Below are positions 26,584-35,713 of a stretch of 64,000 nucleotides of DNA, piece by piece (position 1 is the stretch's first letter; each line of letters opens with the position of its first letter). Below the pieces are notes generated by a model. It worked only from the letters and a program-made list of their open reading frames with translations, did not search any database and was not told where the DNA came from. The DNA is from Nesterenkonia sp. LB17. GTDB lineage: Bacteria > Actinomycetota > Actinomycetes > Actinomycetales > Micrococcaceae. Where the stretch lies: positions 496,001 to 560,000 of the forward strand of contig NZ_JAJOYX010000001.1 of assembly GCF_022565915.1 (NCBI RefSeq), in the 5' to 3' direction. Made by a program: the position numbers and the translations under genes.

Positions 26584-26936
26584 CGATCGAACGTGTCGGA
26601 CGCCCGGGGCTGATCGGACTGGCTGCCCGAACGTCTGTGCTGCTCGGCGCCACCCAGGCCTTGACCGGGGAGGGGGACGTCTATCAGCAGCGTCGGGCAC
26701 GGGACCGCGACGACCAGGAGCACTACGCCGCCGCCCATCAGCAGGCGCGCATCGAGGCAGCCGCGCTGGCGGCGATCGCCCATGCCGCTCCTCCGGCCCC
26801 GCTCGCACCTGTGCCGCTGGCAGTTCCCAGCGGCACGAGCTTCATGGATGACCTGCAGCGGCTCGCCGAGCTGAGACGATCGGGTCTGCTCAGCGAGGAG
26901 GAGTTCGCGGCCGCGAAGGGCAAGCTCCTCCGCTGA
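26580..26936 (+). CDS. SHOCT-domain protein
   Basis: 118 residues. The N-terminus (RPGLIGLAARTSVLLGATQAL) is weakly hydrophobic, the middle is Ala/Gln-rich and likely helical, and the last 30 residues are a canonical SHOCT motif (LQRLAELRRSGLLSEEEFAAAKGKLL). GTG start overlaps the stop of the DUF6325 gene. Together with the divergent gene at 25548 it forms a three-gene SHOCT/DUF6325 set; function unknown. Confidence 0.8.
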   Translation: MTIERVGRPGLIGLAARTSVLLGATQALTGEGDVYQQRRARDRDDQEHYAAAHQQARIEAAALAAIAHAAPPAPLAPVPLAVPSGTSFMDDLQRLAELRRSGLLSEEEFAAAKGKLLR

Positions 26937-27100
26937 GCCGCCGCTGCGCCGCCGCCGAGCGATCACCCCCGACGTTCCCGGAGACTCGGTCCGCCAGCGG
27001 GCCGGGGCTGAGCGGGGCGCACCCACAGGGCCCGGTAGGAGGTGCGGCGAGTCTCAGGCACAATAGAGACGCACCGCAGACCACCACCGATAGGACCGTC

Positions 27101-27646
27101 ATGGCCACCGCCCCCCGCCCCACCGGTGAGCAGCGCTTCCAGGATGCCCGCGCCGCGAAGATCGCCGAGCTGATCACGCCTGCGATCACCGCGCAGGGGC
27201 TGTACCTCGAGGAGATCGAGCTCGCCGCAAACGGGCCCACCACCACGCTGAAGGTCTCGGTGGATCTGCTCACCGGCACCGACCAGGTGGATCTGGACAC
27301 CATCGCCGAACTGTCCCAGGCCATCTCCGCCCGGTTCGACGAGGACGACGTCCTGCCCGAACTCGACAGCTATGACCTCGAGGTCTCCACCCCCGGCGCG
27401 ACCCGCCCGCTGACCACACCGCGGCACTTCGAGCGCAACCTGGGCCGGATGCTGGAGATCACCCAGGCCGGGCACAGCCCGATCCTGGCCCGGCTGCAGG
27501 CGGTCAGCGACGGCTCCATCACCGTGGTCGAGCAGAAGCCGACCCCCAAGAAGGGGATGCCGGTGAAGTACGGAGATCCCGCGGAGATCAGTCTCGCGGC
27601 GATCACCCACGCACGAGTGCAGGTAGAGTTTTCCCACACGCAGTAG
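27101..27646 (+). CDS. rimP: Ribosome maturation factor RimP
   Basis: 181 residues, the protein that assists 30S maturation. The N-terminal alpha/beta domain has LYLEEIELAANGPTTTLKV and VDLDTIAELSQAISARFDE; the conserved YDLEVSTPGATRPLTTPRHF links to a C-terminal SH3-like barrel. It is the first gene of the nusA-infB operon, the usual order. A weak -10 (CACAAT near 27059) and AGGACC before the ATG fit transcription starting just upstream. Confidence 0.93.
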   Translation: MATAPRPTGEQRFQDARAAKIAELITPAITAQGLYLEEIELAANGPTTTLKVSVDLLTGTDQVDLDTIAELSQAISARFDEDDVLPELDSYDLEVSTPGATRPLTTPRHFERNLGRMLEITQAGHSPILARLQAVSDGSITVVEQKPTPKKGMPVKYGDPAEISLAAITHARVQVEFSHTQ

Positions 27647-27670
27647 ATACTGGCTTAACCGGAGGCACAA

Positions 27671-28648
27671 GTGGATATCGATATGAGCGCACTGCGCATG
27701 CTTGTCAAAGAGCGAGAGATCCCGCTGCAGCGGCTGATCCCCGCCATCGAACAGGCGCTGGTGCTGGCTTACCACAAATCGCCCGGAGCGCTGCAGCACG
27801 CCCGGGCTGAGATCGATCAGTCCACTGGCCACGTCACGGTGTGGGCCAAGGAGCAGGACGAGAACGGCACCTTCATCGGGGAGTTCGACGACACCCCCCG
27901 GGACTTCGGACGGGTCGCCGCCTCCACCGCCCGCCAGGTCATCATGCAGCGGATCCGCGACGCCGAGGACGATCAGGTCCTGGGCCAGTTCAAGGGCCGC
28001 GAGGGCGAGCTGATCTCCGGCACCATCCAGCAGGGCCGCAACCCCAACATGGTCCAGGTGGACCTGGGCAGCGTCGAGGCGCTGCTGCCCCCGCAGGAGC
28101 ATGTCCCCGGCGAGGAATACGTCCACGGTCATCGGATCCGCGCCTTCGTCGTCGACGTCCACCGCGGCATGCGCGGACCTTCCATCACGCTCTCGCGCTC
28201 ACACCCGGGCCTGGTGAAGAAGCTCTTCGAGCATGAGGTCCCCGAGATCGCCGACGGCTCCGTGGAGATCACGGCCATCGCGCGTGAGGCCGGGCACCGC
28301 ACCAAGATCGCGGTGCGCGCCCACCAGTCGGGGATCAACGCCAAGGGTGCCTGCATCGGCTCCATGGGCTCCCGCGTCCGGGCGGTCATGAACGAGCTCA
28401 ACGACGAGAAGATCGACATCATCGATCACTCCGACGACGCCGCCGAGTTCATCGCCCATGCACTCTCACCCTCGAAGGTGAAATCGGTCACCATCCTGGA
28501 CGAGGCCACCCGCAGCGCCCGCGTGGTCGTCCCGGACTATCAGCTCTCCCTGGCCATCGGCAAGGAGGGCCAGAACGCCCGCCTCGCCGCGAAGCTCACC
28601 GGGTGGCGGATCGACATCGTCTCCGACGCCACGCTCGCCGCACCCTGA
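27671..28648 (+). CDS. nusA: Transcription termination/antitermination factor NusA
   Basis: 325 residues, the short actinobacterial form without the C-terminal acidic repeats of E. coli NusA. Order: N-terminal RNA polymerase-binding domain (residues 1-105), S1 domain (GELISGTIQQGRNPNMVQVD), and two KH domains (GACIGSMGSRVRAVMNEL and LAIGKEGQNARLAAKLTGW). GTG at 27671 follows GGAGGC. It lies 24 bp after rimP. Confidence 0.95.
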   Translation: MDIDMSALRMLVKEREIPLQRLIPAIEQALVLAYHKSPGALQHARAEIDQSTGHVTVWAKEQDENGTFIGEFDDTPRDFGRVAASTARQVIMQRIRDAEDDQVLGQFKGREGELISGTIQQGRNPNMVQVDLGSVEALLPPQEHVPGEEYVHGHRIRAFVVDVHRGMRGPSITLSRSHPGLVKKLFEHEVPEIADGSVEITAIAREAGHRTKIAVRAHQSGINAKGACIGSMGSRVRAVMNELNDEKIDIIDHSDDAAEFIAHALSPSKVKSVTILDEATRSARVVVPDYQLSLAIGKEGQNARLAAKLTGWRIDIVSDATLAAP

Positions 28649-28702
28649 CCGGCCGCCCACTCCCACGTTTCTGCTCGACGCCGCCGGAAGGGGTAGACTG
28701 TC

Positions 28703-28978
28703 ATGGTTCCAGTGCGTACCTGTATCGGCTGTCGCCGTGAGGTCGCTCAGGACAAGGCAATAAGGCTCGCACTCAGCGCAGCCCAGAACGCCGATCCTGC
28801 ACCGCCGCTGGTGGTGTGGGACACCGATCGGGCCCTGCCCGGACGAGGCGCCTGGCTGCACCCGCAGCGTGAGTGCTTCGAGACCGCCGTCAAGCGCAAG
28901 GCCTTCAACCGGGCCTTCCGCCGGACCGTGGACCCGAGGACGCTCGACCTGCACGACATTATTGGCACCAACGGTTGA
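28703..28978 (+). CDS. ylxR: YlxR/RnpM family RNA-binding protein (DUF448)
   Basis: 91 residues. The family signature VRTCIGCRRE (CxxC) begins the protein, followed by GRGAWLHPQRECFETAVKRKAFNRAFRR. YlxR-type proteins bind RNA; in Firmicutes it modulates RNase P. It sits between nusA and infB as usual. ATG at 28703 is preceded by AAGGGG at nine-base spacing; TAGACT at 28694-28699 looks like a -10 element but is too close to serve this ATG as a leaderless start. Confidence 0.9.
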   Translation: MVPVRTCIGCRREVAQDKAIRLALSAAQNADPAPPLVVWDTDRALPGRGAWLHPQRECFETAVKRKAFNRAFRRTVDPRTLDLHDIIGTNG

Positions 28979-29156
28979 CGCCGCCTGGGGCTGCAGCAAT
29001 GCAGCGGACAGTCGGAAGAGACCAGAAAGCGGGTTCAGAGAGATGGATCCCCGATGAAGACCGACGCATGAGTTCGCAGCGATGACCCATCACAGCAACT
29101 CCGTCACGGTTTCAGAACAGTTCAAACGGCCTTCGCCGATGAACCGCTGACATCAG

Positions 29157-29176
29157 CCCCGCTGGTGCCAGCGGGG
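29157..29176 (+). promoter_or_regulatory. GC-rich hairpin in the infB leader
   Basis: CCCCGCTGG-TG-CCAGCGGGG is a perfect 9-bp palindromic stem 26 bp upstream of the infB start codon, inside a 220-bp non-coding gap that is long for this operon. No T-tract follows, so a role in mRNA stability, processing or attenuation is more likely than simple termination. Confidence 0.5.
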
Positions 29177-29201
29177 AAGCGTGGGCCAGACAAGGAGAAA
29201 T

Positions 29202-32093
29202 GTGGCCAAGGCCCGCGTACACGAGCTCGCCAAAGAGCTCGGCATCACCTCGAAAGAAGCCCTCGCAAAACTGCAGGGCATGGGCGAATTTGTGAAGTCG
29301 CCCTCCTCCACCGTGGAGCCCCCGGTGGCGAAGAAGCTGCGTCAGGCATTCCCTGACGCCAAGCCCGCCGCCGACGCCCCCGCGTCCAACGGCGCTGCCC
29401 GCCCAGGTCCGAAGAAGTCCGACGGTGCCTCCGCGCCCGCCGCTGACAGCTCAGGCCCGGCGCAGCCCGCCGCATCAGGATCCTCCGCGCCACGGCCCGG
29501 CGGTTTCAAGCCCGGCCCCCGGCCCGGCCCGAAGCCTGCTGCAGCGCCCGAACCCGAAGCCCCCGCAGCTGCTGCCCCCAAGGCGTCGGCCCCGAAGGCC
29601 GAGACCCCGGCTCCTGAGGCCGAAGCTCCCAAGGCTGAAGCCCCCAAGGCTGCCGAGAAGCCCGCTGCGAGCACGGAGGCTCCGGCTGAGAAGCCCGCCT
29701 CCAAGCCCGCCGCATCAGGCGCCAAGCCCGGCGGTCCCCGCCCGGGCAACAACCCCTACGCACCGAGCCAGGGCATGGGCGCCGAGCGCCAGGCCCCGCG
29801 TCCCGGTGGAACCGGCGGCCCCCGCCCCGGTCCCAAACCGGCTGGACCCCGCCCGGGCAACAACCCGTTCGCACCCCAGCAGGGCATGCGCAATGAGCGC
29901 AGCGGTGGACCCCGTCCCCGCGGCGGTCAGGGCGCACCAGCCGGCGCTCCGCGTCCGGGTGCACCTCGCCCGGCCGGCGCCTCACGTCCCGGCGCACCGG
30001 CAGCAGGCGGCGCAGCCCGCCCCGCAGCCGCACCACGTCCGGGCGGTCCCAAGCCGTCGATGATGCCCAGCCAGACCCCGGCTCCTGCCGGTGGTCGTCC
30101 CGGCGCCCCCGCCGGTGGCCCGCCACGCGGCGGTCGCGGCGGCGGTCCTCGCCGTGGCGGCGCAGCAGGTGCCTTCGGTCGCGGCGGCTCCAAGGCCAAG
30201 GCTCGCAAGTCGAAGCGCGCAAAGCGCCAGGAGATGGAGCAGCGTCAGTCCCGCGAGATCGGCGGCGTGCGCGTTCCCAAGGGAGACGGCACCACCGTCG
30301 TGCGGCTGCGCCGCGGCTCCTCGCTGGGCGATTTCGCCGAGAAGATCAATGCCGAGCCGGCAGCCATGGTCACCGTGCTGATGAAGCTCGGTGAGATGGC
30401 CACAGCCAACCAGTCCCTCGACGAAGAGACCTTCCACCTGCTGGGCGATGAGCTGGGCTATCCGGTCCAGATCGTCTCCCCGGAGGACGAGGACCGCGAG
30501 CTGCTGAACACCTTCGACATCAACATCGAAGATGAGCTGGCAGCCGAGGGCTCCGACGAGCTCTCCGCCCGTGCCGCCGTCGTGACCGTCATGGGTCACG
30601 TCGACCACGGCAAGACCCGACTCCTGGACTCCATCCGCAGCGCGAAGGTGACCGAAGGCGAAGCCGGCGGCATCACCCAGCACATCGGTGCCTACCAGGT
30701 CCACGTCGAGCACGAGGGCGTCGAGCGCGGCCTGACCTTCATCGATACTCCCGGTCACGAGGCGTTCACCGCCATGCGTGCTCGTGGTGCGAAGGTCACC
30801 GACATCGCGGTGCTGGTCGTGGCCGCCGATGACGGCGTCATGCCCCAGACCATCGAAGCGCTGAACCACGCGAAGGCCGCCAACGTGCCGGTCGTCGTCG
30901 CGGTCAACAAGATGGACAAGGAAGGCGCCTCCCCGGACAAGGTCCGTGGTCAGCTGGCCGAATACGGTCTGGTGCCCGAGGAGTACGGCGGCGACACCAT
31001 GTTCGTCAACGTCTCCGCGCTGAAGCACCTGCACATCGACGAGCTCCTCGAGGCCGTGCTGCTCACCGCAGACGCAGCCCTGGAGCTCACCGCGAACCCG
31101 AACAAGGCAGCTCGCGGCGTGGCCATCGAAGCGAACCTGGACAAGGGTCGCGGCGCCGTGGCCACTGTGCTGGTCCAGTCGGGCACGCTGCGGGTGGGCG
31201 ACAACATGGTCGCCGGCACAGCTCACGGCCGCGTCCGCGCCATGTTCGATGAGCACGGTGAGACCGTCAAGGAGGCCCTGCCCTCCCGTCCGGTGCAGGT
31301 GCTGGGTCTGTCTTCGGTGCCTCGCGCCGGTGACACCTTCCTGTCCACCTCCGATGACCGCACTGCTCGGCAGATCGCTGAGAAGCGTGAAGCCGTGGAG
31401 CGCAACGCTCAGCTGGCCAAGCGCCGCAAGCGCATCAGCCTGGAAGACTTCGACCAGGCTGTGGCCGACGGCAAGATCGACACGCTCAACCTCATCCTCA
31501 AGGGCGACGTCTCCGGTGCCGTGGAGGCCCTGGAAGATGCGCTGCTCAAGATCGATGTGGGTGCCGATGTGCAGCTGCGCGTCATCCACCGCGGCGTCGG
31601 TGCGATCACGCAGAACGACGTGAACCTGGCCACTGTGGATAACGCAGTGATCATCGGCTTCAACGTCCGACCTGCGGAGCGCGTCAACGACCTGGCCGAG
31701 CGTGAAGGCGTGGACATGCGCTTCTACTCGGTCATCTACGCCGCGATCGATGACATCGAGGCAGCCCTGAAGGGCATGCTGAAGCCAGAGTACGAAGAGG
31801 CTTCACTGGGCAGCGCGGAGGTCCGCGAGGTCTTCCGCTCCTCGAAGTTCGGCAGCATCGCCGGTTCGATCGTCCGCTCCGGCCTCATCCGCCGCAATGC
31901 CAAGGCGCGCCTGGTGCGCGATGGCAACGTGGTGGCAGACAACCTCACCATCGAGTCGCTCAAGCGCTTCAAGGACGACGCCACCGAGGTCCGCGACGGC
32001 TTCGAGTGCGGCATCGGCCTCGGATCGTTCAACGACATCCGCGAAGGTGACAGCATCGAGACCTGGGAGATGCGCGAAATTCCGCGCTCCTGA
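29202..32093 (+). CDS. infB: Translation initiation factor IF-2
   Basis: 963 residues. The N-terminal IF2_N motif ([16 protein letters not shown]) is followed by a roughly 300-residue Ala/Pro/Gly-rich linker with repeats such as PGNNP(Y/F)AP.QGM and [15 protein letters not shown], then the GTPase core: G1 GHVDHGKT, G3 DTPGHEAF, G4 NKMD, G5 SAL, and C-terminal beta-barrel domains. GTG at 29202 ([11 protein letters not shown]) is chosen by alignment to the family start with AAGGAG just upstream; an earlier GTG at 29181 adds seven unconserved residues. Confidence 0.96.
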   Translation: MAKARVHELAKELGITSKEALAKLQGMGEFVKSPSSTVEPPVAKKLRQAFPDAKPAADAPASNGAARPGPKKSDGASAPAADSSGPAQPAASGSSAPRPGGFKPGPRPGPKPAAAPEPEAPAAAAPKASAPKAETPAPEAEAPKAEAPKAAEKPAASTEAPAEKPASKPAASGAKPGGPRPGNNPYAPSQGMGAERQAPRPGGTGGPRPGPKPAGPRPGNNPFAPQQGMRNERSGGPRPRGGQGAPAGAPRPGAPRPAGASRPGAPAAGGAARPAAAPRPGGPKPSMMPSQTPAPAGGRPGAPAGGPPRGGRGGGPRRGGAAGAFGRGGSKAKARKSKRAKRQEMEQRQSREIGGVRVPKGDGTTVVRLRRGSSLGDFAEKINAEPAAMVTVLMKLGEMATANQSLDEETFHLLGDELGYPVQIVSPEDEDRELLNTFDINIEDELAAEGSDELSARAAVVTVMGHVDHGKTRLLDSIRSAKVTEGEAGGITQHIGAYQVHVEHEGVERGLTFIDTPGHEAFTAMRARGAKVTDIAVLVVAADDGVMPQTIEALNHAKAANVPVVVAVNKMDKEGASPDKVRGQLAEYGLVPEEYGGDTMFVNVSALKHLHIDELLEAVLLTADAALELTANPNKAARGVAIEANLDKGRGAVATVLVQSGTLRVGDNMVAGTAHGRVRAMFDEHGETVKEALPSRPVQVLGLSSVPRAGDTFLSTSDDRTARQIAEKREAVERNAQLAKRRKRISLEDFDQAVADGKIDTLNLILKGDVSGAVEALEDALLKIDVGADVQLRVIHRGVGAITQNDVNLATVDNAVIIGFNVRPAERVNDLAEREGVDMRFYSVIYAAIDDIEAALKGMLKPEYEEASLGSAEVREVFRSSKFGSIAGSIVRSGLIRRNAKARLVRDGNVVADNLTIESLKRFKDDATEVRDGFECGIGLGSFNDIREGDSIETWEMREIPRS

Positions 32094-32122
32094 CCAGGCC
32101 CGCCGGTTTCACCGGTGACAGC

Positions 32123-32155
32123 TCCGGGGACCCTGCCACAGGCGGGGTCCCCGGA
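32123..32155 (+). terminator. Strong hairpin between infB and rbfA
   Basis: 15-bp arms 32123-32137 and 32141-32155 (TCCGGGGACCC... / ...GGGTCCCCGGA) pair with one T-G wobble around an ACA loop. No T-tract follows. It may be a partial terminator or an RNase-resistant 3' end that sets the infB/rbfA expression ratio. Confidence 0.6.
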
Positions 32156-32240
32156 CCTGTCCGCAGACCATACCCACCTGGCCCCGCATCAAGCGCGGAT
32201 CCAGGCCAGGGACACACAAGTCTTCTGAAAGGAGCGCATC

Positions 32241-32738
32241 ATGGCAGATCCAGCACGCGCCGCCCGATTGGCGCAGCGCATCAAGGTGATCGTGGCCGAG
32301 GCGCTGCGCCGCCGGGTCAAGGATGAGCGCGCAGAACTGATCACCGTCACCGACGCCCGGGTGACCAATGATCTCCAGCACTCCACGGTGTACTACACCG
32401 TCATGGCCCCGGACGAGGAGTCCCGGGCAGGGGCCGAGGCCGTCCTGGCCGCGAACCAGGGCACCCTGCGCTACGAGCTCGGTCGGCAGCTGAACATCCG
32501 GCTGACCCCGACTCTGGAGTTCGTCGCCGACGAGATCCCGGAGACGGCCGCGCACATGGAGGACCTCCTGCGCAAGGCCCGCGAACAGGACGAGCAGGTC
32601 GCCGCCCTGCGCAAGGACGCCCAGCCCGCCTCGGAGGAGAAGCCCTACCGCTGGCAGGTCGAGGAGGAGCCGGCCGCATCGCAGGACGACGCCGCATCCG
32701 ACGACGACGCCGGCCGCTCCAGCTCCGCGGATCGCTGA
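32241..32738 (+). CDS. rbfA: 30S ribosome-binding factor RbfA
   Basis: 165 residues, a cold-related 30S maturation factor. The KH-like core is visible in ARLAQRIKVIVAEALRRRVKD, ITVTDARVTNDLQHSTVYYTV and NIRLTPTLEFVADEIPE. A C-terminal acidic, disordered extension (about 125-165) is added beyond the usual 120-130 residues. It is preceded by GAAAGGAG and lies between infB and truB in the normal order. Confidence 0.94.
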   Translation: MADPARAARLAQRIKVIVAEALRRRVKDERAELITVTDARVTNDLQHSTVYYTVMAPDEESRAGAEAVLAANQGTLRYELGRQLNIRLTPTLEFVADEIPETAAHMEDLLRKAREQDEQVAALRKDAQPASEEKPYRWQVEEEPAASQDDAASDDDAGRSSSADR

Positions 32739-32765
32739 GCGCACGGAAGCTGAGGCTGGATACGC

Positions 32766-33857
32766 ATGGGGAAGAAGCAGAAGCCTGAAGAGCTGGAGGT
32801 CGGCTCCGGACTTGTCCTGGTGGACAAGCCGGCCGGCCTGACCAGCCATGACGTGGTCGGACGGATCCGCAAGCTCGCCGGGACCCGCAAGGTGGGCCAT
32901 GCCGGCACTCTGGATCCGATGGCCACAGGCGTCCTGGTGGTCGGGATCAACCGCGCAACCAGGCTGCTGACCCATATCGTCGGAGTGGACAAGACCTACA
33001 CCGCCACCGTGCGGCTGGGTCAGTCCACCTCCACCGACGACGCCGAGGGCGAGGTGCTGCAGACCCGGTTCGCCAATGCGGTGACCCCGGAGGCCATCGC
33101 GGCCGAGATCGGGAAGCTCACCGGCGCGATCCAGCAGGTCCCCGCCACGGTCTCCGCGATCAAGGTGGACGGCCAGCGCGCCCACGCCCGGGCCCGCGCC
33201 GGCGAAGAGGTCGCGCTGAAGTCCCGCGACGTCACGGTCCATGACTTCGAGGTCTTCGAGATCCGCCGGATCGACGGCGGCAAGCTCGTCGACGTCGACA
33301 TCGAGGTCCGGGTCTCCTCCGGCACCTACGTGCGCGCCCTGGCCCGGGATCTGGGCGAGGCGCTCGAGGTCGGCGGTCACCTCACCGCGCTGCGCCGCAC
33401 CGCGGTGGGCTCCTACAGCATCGACCAGACCCTGACCCTGGACCAGCTGGACGAGGACTTCGGCTACATCGGCCTCGCCGAAGCCGCCGAGCACCTCTTC
33501 CCGGCGCGTCAGCTCACCGCGGAGGAGACCGAGAACCTCGGCTACGGCCGGCGGATCACCGCCTCGGGCACCGGCGAGGACCCGCAGCTCACCGCGGCCT
33601 TCGACCCCGACGGGGAGCTGGTCGCGCTGCTCATCGATGTGCCCGCCAAGAAGGGCGCCTCGGCCTCACCGGACGCCGCCCATGCCGCGGACTCCGACTC
33701 CATCGACTACCAGGCCAAGCCCGAGCTGGTCTTTGCGATCAGCACCGGACCTGGCTCGGCCGATTCAGCATCGGTGGATTCAGGGTCGGAGACTGCCGGA
33801 ACCGGGGCTCAGCCCGCCGGAACCGGCGTCACACAGCCGCCCGGAGCCTCCGAATGA
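32766..33857 (+). CDS. truB: tRNA pseudouridine(55) synthase TruB
   Basis: 363 residues. The catalytic motif VGHAGTLDPMATGVL with the active-site Asp, LVLVDKPAGLTSHDVV at the N-terminus, KTYTATVRLGQSTSTDDAEG and the PUA-like C-terminal domain are all present. The C-terminus extends about 60 residues beyond the family end with an Ala/Ser/Gly/Thr-rich low-complexity tail. It overlaps the downstream membrane-protein gene by four bases (ATGA). Confidence 0.95.
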   Translation: MGKKQKPEELEVGSGLVLVDKPAGLTSHDVVGRIRKLAGTRKVGHAGTLDPMATGVLVVGINRATRLLTHIVGVDKTYTATVRLGQSTSTDDAEGEVLQTRFANAVTPEAIAAEIGKLTGAIQQVPATVSAIKVDGQRAHARARAGEEVALKSRDVTVHDFEVFEIRRIDGGKLVDVDIEVRVSSGTYVRALARDLGEALEVGGHLTALRRTAVGSYSIDQTLTLDQLDEDFGYIGLAEAAEHLFPARQLTAEETENLGYGRRITASGTGEDPQLTAAFDPDGELVALLIDVPAKKGASASPDAAHAADSDSIDYQAKPELVFAISTGPGSADSASVDSGSETAGTGAQPAGTGVTQPPGASE

Positions 33858-34219
33858 CGGTGATGTTCCTCATAGGCGCCATCGTCTGTGGGCTCTCCGT
33901 GCTGGTCTGCTGGGTGATGACCGCGGCCCGCGATCACCCCGCGGACTCCTCGATCATCTCGCTGGCCGCGATCGAGCTCTACCTCATCGCCTACGGCATC
34001 TACGCCGGGATCCGGCAGATCGCCGGGGCTCCGGTGGCCGGCGAGGCGTGGGAGTTCTGGGGCTATATCCTGACTGCACTTCTGCTTCCGGTCGGAGTGT
34101 TCATCTGGGCCATGATCGACAAGACCCGCTGGTCCAACCTGGTGATGAGCTTCGTCGGACTTGTCGTGTTCGTGATGGTCTACCGCTTGGAGGAGATCTG
34201 GTGGGGAAGCGCGCTATGA
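33854..34219 (+). CDS. Small four-helix membrane protein
   Basis: 121 residues, four predicted helices (about 3-24, 34-55, 68-90, 94-114) and almost no loops; no motif I can assign. It is translationally coupled at both ends (ATGA overlap with truB and with the next gene). The pair of small membrane proteins sits between truB and ribF, a place where actinobacteria often have only small unassigned genes. Function unknown. Confidence 0.8.
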   Translation: MTVMFLIGAIVCGLSVLVCWVMTAARDHPADSSIISLAAIELYLIAYGIYAGIRQIAGAPVAGEAWEFWGYILTALLLPVGVFIWAMIDKTRWSNLVMSFVGLVVFVMVYRLEEIWWGSAL

Positions 34220-34668
34220 CCCGGCCGTCGCCGGACGTGCCGGCCAACGCCTCGCCCACTCCGCGCAACCGCGGAGTCGGCATGCTGATCATCACCGCCT
34301 ACGGCATCTTTGCCGTCTCCTCCTTCGCCCGAGCGCTGTATCAGATCCTCACCGACTTCGACGCCTCCCCGGTGTCCTACTCGCTCAGCGCCTTCGCCGC
34401 CGCCGTCTACATCGTCGCCACCCTTGCCCTGGCTCGGATCGGCCCCCGCGCCTGGCTGGTGGCCCTGATCGCGGTGCTGGTGGAGCTGACCGGGGTGCTC
34501 GGCGTCGGCTTGTGGACCTACCTGGATCCGGAGCTCTTCAACGAGGCCACCGTGTGGTCCCACTTCGGTGCCGGCTACGGGTTCGTGCCGCTGCTGCTGC
34601 CGTTCATCGGCCTGTTCTGGCTGCTGCGGCACCGGCCGGGCACCGAGGCCGCGCGGGACACCCAGTGA
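34216..34668 (+). CDS. Four-helix integral membrane protein
   Basis: 150 residues: a 20-residue polar N-terminus, then four helices (about 22-46, 54-75, 80-103, 125-143). The layout (GVGMLIITAYGIFAVSSFARALYQ, ALARIGPRAWLVALIAVLVEL) resembles an actinobacterial integral membrane family without assigned function. ATG at 34216 overlaps the previous stop, and its own stop overlaps the ribF start (TGATG). The coupling suggests a membrane pair, perhaps linked to flavin or riboflavin handling; that is only positional inference. Confidence 0.8.
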   Translation: MTRPSPDVPANASPTPRNRGVGMLIITAYGIFAVSSFARALYQILTDFDASPVSYSLSAFAAAVYIVATLALARIGPRAWLVALIAVLVELTGVLGVGLWTYLDPELFNEATVWSHFGAGYGFVPLLLPFIGLFWLLRHRPGTEAARDTQ

Positions 34669-35699
34669 TGAGCGATAGGCTGATCGGCGTGCAGTTCTGG
34701 AATGGTCTTGAAGAAGTCCCCCGCGGGCTCGGACCCACCGCCGTGACCATCGGCAACTTCGACGGCGTCCACCTGGGTCACCAGGAGGTCCTGACCCGTC
34801 TGGTCGCCGCCGCCCACGGGCCGGCCGATGGTGCCGCAGTGGACGCTTCTCCGCGCGCCCAGGCCGTGGCGATCACCTTCGATCCGCACCCGCTGCAGGT
34901 CCACCGGCCCGAAGAGTCCCCGGAGATGCTCACCGGCACCGCGGAGAAGGTCCAGCGCCTGGCCGAGACCGGCATCGACGCGCTGCTGGTGCTGCACTAC
35001 AACCTCGACCTCGCCGGGCTCACCCCCGAGGAGTTCGTCAAGACCTATTTCGTGGACACGCTGAACGCCTCCGTGGTCGTCATCGGCCACGACGTGCGCT
35101 TCGGCCGCGGGAACTCCGGGAACTTCGAGACCATGGTCGAGCTGGGCCGACGCTACGGCTTCAGCGTGCTCGGCGTGGATGATTTCGCGCTGATCGGGCA
35201 TTCGGTGGCCGAGACCGAGCGGCGCTGCTCCTCGACCTGGGTGCGTGAGGCCCTGGAGGCCGGCGACGTCGCCGCGGCGGCCGAGGTGCTCGGACGCCCG
35301 CACGCGGTGCTCGGCGAGGTGGTCCACGGGGCCGCCCGCGGACGCGACCTGGGCTTCCCGACCGCGAATCTGGGCCGCGACTCCGAGGGCATGATCCCCG
35401 CCGACGGCGTCTACGCCGGCTGGCTGGTCGATGCCGCCGGCGCCCGCTGGCCCGCGGCGATCTCGGTGGGCTCGAATCCGACCTTCCACGGGGTCGAGCG
35501 GGTGGTGGAATCCCACGTGATCGACCGGCCCACCGAGGCGGTGGAGGAGTTCGACCTCTACGGCCAGCACGTGCGGGTGGAGTTCGTCGAGCACCTGCGC
35601 GGCATGGTCGCCTATGAAGGCGTGGAGAAGCTGGTCGAGCAGATGTACCAGGACGTGGAGCAGACCCGCCAGGTCCTCGCCCGCCTCTCCGTCGAGTAG
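34668..35699 (+). CDS. ribF: Bifunctional riboflavin kinase/FAD synthetase
   Basis: 343 residues. The N-terminal FAD synthetase module has the nucleotidyltransferase motif IGNFDGVHLGHQ, AITFDPHP and VVIGHDVRFG; the C-terminal riboflavin kinase module has GRDLGFPTANL with the nucleotide-binding PTAN and DGVYAGW. It makes FMN then FAD from riboflavin. ATG at 34668 overlaps the preceding stop by one base. Confidence 0.95.
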   Translation: MSDRLIGVQFWNGLEEVPRGLGPTAVTIGNFDGVHLGHQEVLTRLVAAAHGPADGAAVDASPRAQAVAITFDPHPLQVHRPEESPEMLTGTAEKVQRLAETGIDALLVLHYNLDLAGLTPEEFVKTYFVDTLNASVVVIGHDVRFGRGNSGNFETMVELGRRYGFSVLGVDDFALIGHSVAETERRCSSTWVREALEAGDVAAAAEVLGRPHAVLGEVVHGAARGRDLGFPTANLGRDSEGMIPADGVYAGWLVDAAGARWPAAISVGSNPTFHGVERVVESHVIDRPTEAVEEFDLYGQHVRVEFVEHLRGMVAYEGVEKLVEQMYQDVEQTRQVLARLSVE

Positions 35700-35713
35700 A
35701 CCGGATTCGGCAC

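Noticed and set aside
28694-28708. TAGACT as a leaderless promoter for ylxR
   Set aside because: Only three bases separate it from the ATG, too close for a start at that codon, and a Shine-Dalgarno is present.
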